Part shown: positions 1 through 5,777 of the stretch, piece after piece
How the letters are laid out: the number at the start of each line of letters is the position of its first letter
How positions within the stretch are numbered: the stretch's first letter is position 1
Assembly: GCA_002348825.1 (NCBI GenBank)
Contig: DEBN01000118.1
Location: 19,953-39,869 of the forward strand
Source: Gammaproteobacteria bacterium UBA2955
GTDB taxonomy: Bacteria; Pseudomonadota; Gammaproteobacteria; Pseudomonadales; Azotimanducaceae
DNA length: 19,917 nt
Reading direction: 5' to 3'
Translations under genes and position numbers: made by a program
The notes under the pieces: generated by a model
The model's database searches: none
What the model was told of the DNA's origin: nothing
What the model saw: only the letters and a program-made list of their open reading frames with translations

Positions 1-245
1 TTGAGGCAATCGTGCAGGCTGGGGCCTTCAGCTTTGCCGCCGAACTCAGAAATGTCGGCACCCGCGATGAATGCGCGACCTGCACCGGTAAGCACGATAG
101 CCTTGATGTTGTCGTCGGCCAGAGCGGCGTTGATACCGTCATCCAGCCCCTGGCGTACGCCGGAGGACAACGGGTTAACGGGCGGATTGTCGATGGTCAT
201 TAGCGCGATATCGCCTCGCGTTTCGTAGTGCACGGTGCCTTTCAT
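1..245 (-). CDS. Crotonase-fold enoyl-CoA hydratase / 3-hydroxyacyl-CoA dehydrogenase, N-terminal part (truncated by window edge)
   Basis: Only the first 81 codons lie in the window; the gene runs off the left edge. The visible part reads as a crotonase domain. It has an early strand ending in IDNPPVNPLS, then GAGRAFIAGADISEFG, which carries the AGAD oxyanion-hole segment that binds the acyl-CoA thioester carbonyl. The NPPVN and FIAGADI forms are typical of the hydratase part of multifunctional FadB/FadJ-like beta-oxidation proteins, so the missing part may carry a 3-hydroxyacyl-CoA dehydrogenase domain, but that cannot be seen. The ATG at 245-243 has a strong Shine-Dalgarno (AGGGGGA) about 7 bases upstream. 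It is divergent from the RNase AM gene across 166 bases. Crotonase assignment is firm; hydratase alone versus multifunctional enzyme is open. Confidence 0.85.
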   Translation of the reverse strand, partial: MKGTVHYETRGDIALMTIDNPPVNPLSSGVRQGLDDGINAALADDNIKAIVLTGAGRAFIAGADISEFGGKAEGPSLHDCL

Positions 246-400
246 GTGGCGTTCCCCCTAATAAAAGTGAGCTGCATTCTGCCGTAAAGGACCATCGAAA
301 CCTAGTGTTAGGCGGTGATCTTTGGGGTTGTGGGCAGACGCGCGAAAATTCAGTACGGTATTGTTTTAGGCGCGGCTTCCCAGCGTCTGCGTCCGCAACC

Positions 401-405
401 AGGAA
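401..405 (+). promoter_or_regulatory. Ribosome binding site that fixes a TTG start
   Basis: AGGAA lies six bases before the TTG at 412. No ATG or GTG in the same frame sits ahead of the invariant HMHSQCSD motif, so this site supports TTG as the start of the RNase AM gene. Confidence 0.6.
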
Positions 406-411
406 TTTGTT

Positions 412-1230
412 TTGATCGTCGATTTTCATATGCACAGTCAATGCTCGGATGGGCATCTGGTTCCCCAAGATCTCGTCGATCTGGCGGCGGTGCGGGGCTG
501 CGAGCAGATTGCCATCACCGACCACGATACGGTGGCGGCCTATGCCGAGTTGGACACCCAAGCGTTGCCGGTCAGGCTTATTGGGGGGTGTGAATTCTCG
601 ACGCAATGGCAGGGGCTCGATATACACGTCGTCGGATTAAACCTAGATTTGCACAGCGCTGAACTGCTGGATGGGCTGGCGCAGCAGCAGGCTGCGCGTC
701 AGCAGCGTGCACAGCGCATAGCCGACCAGTTAGCGCGGCAGGGCTTTGCTGACGCGCATGTCGGGGCACTGGAATTTGCCCAGGGCGGCAGTGTGGGACG
801 ACCGCATTTTGCACGCTATTTGGTCGAGCAAGGCGCGGTTGCCAATTTTCAGCAGGCGTTCAAACGGTATCTGGCCGCGGGTAAGCCGGCGTATGTGCGC
901 ACCGAATGGGCCGACCTCGAGCAAGTTTGTGGTTGGATCATAGCCGCTGGAGGCATTGCGGTGCTCGCCCACCCGCTCAAATATAAAATGACGCATACCA
1001 AGCTGCGGTCGCTGTTGTTGGTTTTCAAAGCTGCGGGCGGTGGTGCCGTGGAGGTTGTCAGTGGTGCGCAGCAGCCGGAGCAAACACGCAGAATGGCCGC
1101 ATTAGCGCGACAGTTCGACTTACTTGCTTCTGTCGGTTCGGACTTTCATCAACTTGGTCAACCATGGGCGGCTTTGGGGCAGGTGGCTGCGTTACCGGAA
1201 GGTTGCAAGCCGATTTGGTCACGCTGGTGA
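412..1230 (+). CDS. rnm: RNase AM-type PHP-domain 5'-3' exoribonuclease (YciV family)
   Basis: A PHP-domain phosphoesterase of 272 residues, close to the usual length of the YciV/RNase AM family (formerly called TrpH). In E. coli this enzyme trims the 5' ends of 5S, 16S and 23S rRNA and also degrades short oligonucleotides and pAp. Metal-binding motifs are all present in order: HxH and D (H6, H8, D13), TDHDT (D37, H38, D39), E61, H72, GRPHFA (H132), AHPLKY (H187) and GSDFH (D244, H246). The start is TTG with an AGGAA site six bases upstream; translation then begins directly at the first PHP strand. The stop codon overlaps the likely GTG start of the next gene, so the two are probably translationally coupled. 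The exact substrate is inferred from the family. Confidence 0.88.
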   Translation: MIVDFHMHSQCSDGHLVPQDLVDLAAVRGCEQIAITDHDTVAAYAELDTQALPVRLIGGCEFSTQWQGLDIHVVGLNLDLHSAELLDGLAQQQAARQQRAQRIADQLARQGFADAHVGALEFAQGGSVGRPHFARYLVEQGAVANFQQAFKRYLAAGKPAYVRTEWADLEQVCGWIIAAGGIAVLAHPLKYKMTHTKLRSLLLVFKAAGGGAVEVVSGAQQPEQTRRMAALARQFDLLASVGSDFHQLGQPWAALGQVAALPEGCKPIWSRW

Positions 1231-2414
1231 GCGCTGCACGCTGGGATGTTGTGATTGTTGGCGGCGGTGCCAGCGGGTTGCTGTGTGCGATTTATGCCGG
1301 GCGCAAAGGTCGGCGGGTTTTGGTTTTAGAGCAAAGCGCCAAGTGCGGTCTCAAGATCTTAGTCTCAGGTGGCGGCCGTTGTAACTTCACCAACATCTGG
1401 ACCGACCCGCAAGAGCATTTTTTGTCGGCTAATGCGCATTTTTGTATTTCCGCGCTGCGCCGGTATACGCCAGAGGATTTTATCGCGCTGGTGGAAGATC
1501 ACGATATTGCCTACCACGAGAAAAAGTCAGGCCAACTGTTTTGTGACGGAAGTGCGAAAGACTTGCTGGCCATGTTGTTGCAGCACGCTCGGAATGCGGG
1601 CGTGCAGATCAAGACACGGGCGCAAGTGCAGAGCGTTGAAGCCGCCGACGCAGGCGGCTTCGAGGTTGCCGCCGGGGCACATTCCTTTTTTGCAGATAGA
1701 GTGGTGCTGGCCTCCGGCGGCTTGTCGATGCCAAAAATATCCAGCGATTTGGCATTTCGCATGGCGCGACAGTTTGGACTCGGGCTGGTCGAAACGGAGC
1801 CGGCCTTGGTACCGCTAACCTGGAATAATTCTGATCGAGCGCGCTTTGCCCACCTCAGCGGCTTGTCTCTGCCTGCTGCAGTGCGCTGTGGCGACAACGC
1901 ATTTTCGGAGGATATTTTGTTCACTCACCGCGGGTTGAGCGGACCAGCTATTCTGCAAATCTCTTCTTATTGGACGCCAGGAGATTCAATAGCGATAGAT
2001 TTGCTGCCAGAGTTAGACGCTTTCGAGTGGCTCGTCGCAGCACAGGAGTCCTCGCCTAGAACTCGGGTGTCCAGCTTGCTGCAGACGCGGTTGCCAAAGC
2101 GCCTTGTGCATGAATTGAGCGGGATGTGGTTCGATGATGGTCGACTCGGTGAAGTGGCGCACAGAGATCTACGCGAACTGGCAAACAGGCTGCATGGATG
2201 GGTTCTCAAGCCCGGAGGCACTGAGGGGTATCGAACCGCGGAAGTGACCTTGGGCGGTGTAGCAACCGACGCGGTGTCCTCTAAAACCTTTGAAGTAAAA
2301 CAGGTGCCCGGTCTCTACATCATTGGCGAGGCGTTGGATGTGACCGGATGGCTCGGTGGGTTCAATTTCCAATGGGCCTGGTCATCCGCTTTTTGCTGTG
2401 CGGAACACTTGTAA
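1227..2414 (+). CDS. yhiN: YhiN/HI0933-family FAD-dependent oxidoreductase (probable 23S rRNA dihydrouridine synthase RdsA type)
   Basis: A flavoprotein of 395 residues from the chosen GTG. The N-terminus has the FAD dinucleotide-binding motif VGGGASG (11-17), the family signature SGGGRCNFTN (48-57), YHEKKSGQLFCD and a C-terminal GEALDVTGWLGGFNFQWAW segment. These match E. coli YhiN and Haemophilus HI0933 rather than the shorter PP_4765-type relatives. YhiN was recently assigned as RdsA, which makes dihydrouridine 2449 in 23S rRNA; databases still often call the family BaiN-like or aminoacetone oxidase. The GTG at 1227 overlaps the RNase AM stop as GTGA and gives the normal family N-terminus (SAARWDVVIVGGG). 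An ATG at 1164 is in frame but would overlap the upstream gene by 67 bases and add 21 atypical residues. No strong ribosome site precedes 1227, consistent with coupling. Confidence 0.87.
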   Translation: MSAARWDVVIVGGGASGLLCAIYAGRKGRRVLVLEQSAKCGLKILVSGGGRCNFTNIWTDPQEHFLSANAHFCISALRRYTPEDFIALVEDHDIAYHEKKSGQLFCDGSAKDLLAMLLQHARNAGVQIKTRAQVQSVEAADAGGFEVAAGAHSFFADRVVLASGGLSMPKISSDLAFRMARQFGLGLVETEPALVPLTWNNSDRARFAHLSGLSLPAAVRCGDNAFSEDILFTHRGLSGPAILQISSYWTPGDSIAIDLLPELDAFEWLVAAQESSPRTRVSSLLQTRLPKRLVHELSGMWFDDGRLGEVAHRDLRELANRLHGWVLKPGGTEGYRTAEVTLGGVATDAVSSKTFEVKQVPGLYIIGEALDVTGWLGGFNFQWAWSSAFCCAEHL

Positions 2415-2651
2415 CCAAAACTCTAAGAAGCGCTGCGCAGGGCTGCAAATTCGTGGCTAGATTGCGCACTTTCTTGGGTTGAGCCCGGCTGTGGATCGAG
2501 CACGCTACCGGTTTCAGAACCGTCATTGGCAAGGTAAGCTAGAGGCTCTTGAAAAAACGCTGGCTACGTTTGGGGCGTGAACAGGCGTTGATCAAAGAAA
2601 GCAAAACAGAAGTAAAAAGTACAGGCCAAAACCACAACAAGGGGAACCGTA

Positions 2652-4085
2652 GTGAGCAATCGAACCAATTTTTATATTAATGGCGAATGGGTTGCGCCTT
2701 CCACCAGCGACACCATCGACGTAATCAATCCGGCAACCGAACAATCCATTGGCCAGGTGGCCATGGGTGGTGTGGCAGATGTGGACAAAGCCGTTGCGGC
2801 GGCCAAAGCGGCATTTGAAACGTTTTCGCAGACCACCCGGGAAGAACGCATCAGCTTGCTCGAGGCGATCATTGCCAAGTACAGCGAGCGTATGGGAGAT
2901 GTTGCGGCGGCCATCAGCGAAGAAATGGGCGCGCCAGTCAATCTTGCGAACAAAGCACAAGCACCTGCCGGACTTGGGCATCTAATGACCACCCTCGGCA
3001 TCTTAAAAGAATACGAATTCGAAGAAGATATGGGCAATGCTCGAGTCATTCGCGAACCCGCTGGGGTCTGTGGTTTTATTACTCCATGGAACTGGCCGAT
3101 TAATCAGATCGCCTGCAAGGTAGCGCCGGCGTTAGCTGCAGGCTGCACTATGGTGCTTAAGCCGTCTGAGGTCGCTCCCTTTAACGCTATTTTGTGGGCC
3201 GAGATCATGGATGCGGCAGGCGTGCCGGCCGGTGTTTTCAATCTGGTAAATGGCGATGGCCCCGTTGTCGGTGCGGCACTCTCTGCGCACCCCGACGTCG
3301 ACATGATGTCGTTTACCGGTTCTACCCGAGCGGGCGTAGAAGTGGCCAAGGCCGCAGCGCCGACGGTTAAGCGCGTTGCTCAGGAGCTTGGTGGCAAGTC
3401 TGCAAATATCATCCTTGATGATGCGGACTTCCAAAAAGCCATCGCGCGTGACGTGTTTGGCATGGTTACTAATTCCGGTCAAAGCTGTAACGCGCCGACT
3501 CGCATGTTGGTGCCCATGGAGCGGATGGATGAGGCTGCTGCAGTGGCCAAGGCTGCGGCGGAACAAGTCAAAGTCGGTGATCCAAATGCGGAAGATACGA
3601 CGATCGGTCCGGTAGTTTCAGAAGTGCAGTACAACAAGATCCAGGATCTCATCCAGAAAGGCATCGATGAGGGTGCGAAGCTGGAAACGGGCGGTACCGG
3701 TCGTCCAGAGGGGTTGAACGCCGGATATTACATCAAGCCCACGGTGTTCTCTCACGTGACTAATGACATGAGCATTGCTCGAGAAGAAATCTTTGGGCCG
3801 GTATTGGCTATGATCGGCTATCAGGATGACGATGATGCTGTGCGTATCGCCAATGATACGGTGTATGGACTGAGCGGGTATATCTCGTCGGAAGACCCTG
3901 AACGCGCACGCACTATTGCTCGCCAGATCCGCAGCGGTAACGTGCATTTGAACGGTGCGCCCGGTGACCAAAAAGCACCTTTCGGCGGTTATAAGCAGTC
4001 CGGTAACGGACGCGAGTGGGGTCGGTATGGTTTCGAAGAATTCCTCGAAACCAAGGCTATCTTGGGCTACACACCGCGATCGTAG
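2652..4085 (+). CDS. NAD-type aldehyde dehydrogenase
   Basis: A complete ALDH-superfamily enzyme of 477 residues that oxidises an aldehyde to its acid. Catalytic features are all present: the oxyanion asparagine in PWNWP (N147), KPSE (170-173) whose Glu favours NAD over NADP, the Rossmann FTGST (221-225), the general base in ELGGK (E245), the nucleophile in NSGQSCN (C279), and EEIFGPVL. The start is GTG with AAGGGGAA about 6 bases upstream and the N-terminus has the usual FYINGEW strand. It stands alone as a transcription unit, with 237 bases before it and an intrinsic terminator immediately after. The substrate is not readable from sequence; neighbours suggest an aldehyde intermediate of acyl-CoA or side-chain breakdown. 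Confidence 0.93.
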   Translation: MSNRTNFYINGEWVAPSTSDTIDVINPATEQSIGQVAMGGVADVDKAVAAAKAAFETFSQTTREERISLLEAIIAKYSERMGDVAAAISEEMGAPVNLANKAQAPAGLGHLMTTLGILKEYEFEEDMGNARVIREPAGVCGFITPWNWPINQIACKVAPALAAGCTMVLKPSEVAPFNAILWAEIMDAAGVPAGVFNLVNGDGPVVGAALSAHPDVDMMSFTGSTRAGVEVAKAAAPTVKRVAQELGGKSANIILDDADFQKAIARDVFGMVTNSGQSCNAPTRMLVPMERMDEAAAVAKAAAEQVKVGDPNAEDTTIGPVVSEVQYNKIQDLIQKGIDEGAKLETGGTGRPEGLNAGYYIKPTVFSHVTNDMSIAREEIFGPVLAMIGYQDDDDAVRIANDTVYGLSGYISSEDPERARTIARQIRSGNVHLNGAPGDQKAPFGGYKQSGNGREWGRYGFEEFLETKAILGYTPRS

Positions 4086-4113
4086 ACGCGCTATTTTGCA
4101 AAGCGTTTGCGGG

Positions 4114-4140
4114 AAAGAGGGCGTTTAGCCCTCTTTTTTT
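4114..4140 (+). terminator. Rho-independent terminator of the aldehyde dehydrogenase gene
   Basis: AAAGAGGGC and GCCCTCTTT pair as a nine-base perfect stem around a five-base GTTTA loop, and the 3' arm runs into a seven-T tract. It lies 28 bases after the ALDH stop and ends only 26 bases before the next start codon on the same strand. Confidence 0.92.
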
Positions 4141-4166
4141 GCGCGCTGAGTGTGCGAGGCTAAGCG

Positions 4167-5294
4167 ATGCTCGAGCAGATAAAAGTAGTCACATTAGAGC
4201 AGGCGGTAGCGGCACCGCTGTGTACTCATCGGCTCGCTCTGGCAGGTGCCGAGATCATCAAGATCGAGCGTCCAGAAGGCGACTTCGCTCGTTATTACGA
4301 TTCTGCAGTGTTCGGTGAGAGCGCTTATTTTGTCTGGCTTAATGCGGGTAAGAAGTCGGTGGTACTGGACCTGCGTTCGGACCAAGGGCTGAGTGCGCTG
4401 AAGCAATTGATTCAGCGTGCGGACGTGTTGGTGCAAAACCTTAAGCCCGGAGCTCTGGCAAAGTTGGGTATCGACTTAGCGGCCGTTCACGAGCAACGGC
4501 CTGACTTCATATCCGTTTCTATTGCTGGATTCAGTCCGGATGGACCCGGACGCAATCGCAAAGCTTACGATCTGCTCATGCAGGCTGAATCCGGTTTGGC
4601 GGACATCACCGGTAGCCCCCACGCGCCCGGCCGCGTCGGGGTGTCCATTGTAGATATTGCAACTGGTATGTTTGCTTACGAAGCGGTGTTAGGGGCGTTG
4701 ATTCAACGGGGTAACAACGGCGTAGGTGCCGCAATTACAGTATCGTTATTCGACACGGCGGCAGAATTACTCGCCGTCCCCTACCTGTTGCAACGTTATG
4801 GTGGTAACGCGCCACAACGTATCGGGCTTGCGCACCCAGGCATCTGTCCTTACGGCGTGTTCGCGAGCGCAGACGCGCAGCGCTTCGTATTGTCGGTGCA
4901 AAATGAGCGCGAATGGCAGCAGTTGTGTCGAATAGGGCTTGAACAACACGGTTTGATCGAAGACTCGCGGTGCCGCAACAATGAAGCCCGAGTGGCGCAT
5001 AGGGAATTTGTTGACGGCGCGGTGCAGCAGGTTTTTGCTGACTTGACATACGCGGTTATTAGCACGCGTTTGACGGCGGCCGACGTAGCGTTTGCGCCTC
5101 TCAATCCGGTGTCGGCATTGCTCAATCATAGCGATTTCCATACCGAGGTCGTGCAAGTGCAAGGCCAGAACGTAGAGCTGCCGCGAGTGCCCGGACTGCC
5201 GATTGCAGAGGGTTTCTCGCCCGAGTTGCCAGAGCTGGGAGCAGATACCGAAGCGGTACTGCAATCTCTGGCCGCAGATGTCCAGTTTGAATGA
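4167..5294 (+). CDS. CaiB/BaiF (family III) CoA-transferase
   Basis: A single-domain family III CoA-transferase of 375 residues, which moves CoA between acyl-CoA and a free carboxylate through a mixed-anhydride on an aspartate. The N-terminal Rossmann part has AGAEIIKIERPEGD; the expected catalytic aspartate is D135 in AYDLLMQAESG, followed by the ITG and VDIATGMFA segments of the family. The N-terminus (VTLEQAVAAPLCTHRLA) and the FVWLNAGKKSVVLDL block most resemble the subgroup with mesaconyl-CoA and succinyl-CoA:malate transferases, so a dicarboxylate donor or acceptor is plausible. The ATG has GAGG 7 bases upstream. It appears to lead the run of same-strand genes to 11112, with a 55-base gap before the HIT gene. 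Confidence 0.9.
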   Translation: MLEQIKVVTLEQAVAAPLCTHRLALAGAEIIKIERPEGDFARYYDSAVFGESAYFVWLNAGKKSVVLDLRSDQGLSALKQLIQRADVLVQNLKPGALAKLGIDLAAVHEQRPDFISVSIAGFSPDGPGRNRKAYDLLMQAESGLADITGSPHAPGRVGVSIVDIATGMFAYEAVLGALIQRGNNGVGAAITVSLFDTAAELLAVPYLLQRYGGNAPQRIGLAHPGICPYGVFASADAQRFVLSVQNEREWQQLCRIGLEQHGLIEDSRCRNNEARVAHREFVDGAVQQVFADLTYAVISTRLTAADVAFAPLNPVSALLNHSDFHTEVVQVQGQNVELPRVPGLPIAEGFSPELPELGADTEAVLQSLAADVQFE

Positions 5295-5349
5295 ACGGTA
5301 GGTTTTGCCGCAAAATCGGTGTTAAGTACACCACCAAATGGGGACGGAC

Positions 5350-5766
5350 ATGGCCTACGACACCGACAACATTTTTGCCAAAATTCTGCGGAACGAAGCG
5401 CCGGCATTCAAGGTGTATGAGGACCAGTATTCGCTGGCGTTCATGGATGTCATGCCGCAGGTCGAAGGCCATACCTTAGTCATCCCGAAAGACCCGACTG
5501 AGAATATTCACAACGCCGACCCGGTGATTTTGGGTCACACTATGGCCACCGTGCAGCGCGTTGCCGCGGCGGTAAAAAGTGCGTTTGACGCGCCCGGAAT
5601 TATGCTTGCCCAACTCAACGGAGAATCGGCCGGCCAGACGGTTTTTCACCTGCATTTTCACATTCTGCCGCGTCGCGACGGCTTGGAAATGATGATGCAT
5701 GCGCGGCAGATGGCGGATTTTGACCTGCTTGAAAAGCATGCGCAGCGCATCCGGGCCGCGCTTTAA
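5350..5766 (+). CDS. HIT-family nucleotide phosphohydrolase/transferase
   Basis: A histidine-triad protein of 138 residues from the chosen ATG, a usual length for Hint-type HIT proteins. The triad reads HLHFHILPR (H100, H102, H104), preceded by the QLNGESAGQTVFH stretch of the family. Such proteins cleave the alpha-phosphate bond of AMP-linked compounds such as phosphoramidates, acyl-adenylates or dinucleoside polyphosphates. The ATG at 5350 gives the conserved start MAYDTDNIFAKIL and has a GGGGAC/GGAC site just upstream; an in-frame ATG at 5338 would destroy that spacing. It sits 11 bases ahead of the aceE-like gene, so it is probably co-transcribed, though a functional link to acyl-CoA metabolism is only inferred. 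Two short inverted repeats (5301-5317 and 5318-5332) precede it. Confidence 0.9.
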   Translation: MAYDTDNIFAKILRNEAPAFKVYEDQYSLAFMDVMPQVEGHTLVIPKDPTENIHNADPVILGHTMATVQRVAAAVKSAFDAPGIMLAQLNGESAGQTVFHLHFHILPRRDGLEMMMHARQMADFDLLEKHAQRIRAAL

Positions 5767-5777
5767 AGCACGCTACT

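Noticed and set aside
175..627. 150-codon open frame on the minus strand across the 5' region
   Set aside because: It runs antisense through the RNase AM gene and overlaps the crotonase gene in another frame; the product has no recognisable family.
1164..1226. ATG at 1164 as the start of the YhiN-like gene
   Set aside because: It overlaps the RNase AM gene by 67 bases and adds residues outside the family pattern; the GTGA overlap at 1227 gives the normal N-terminus.
2415..2651. Promoter, small RNA or tRNA in the 237-base gap before the ALDH gene
   Set aside because: Only a five-base stem CGGTT/AACCG (2509-2522) and no convincing -35/-10 pair or tRNA arms could be found; nothing supportable.
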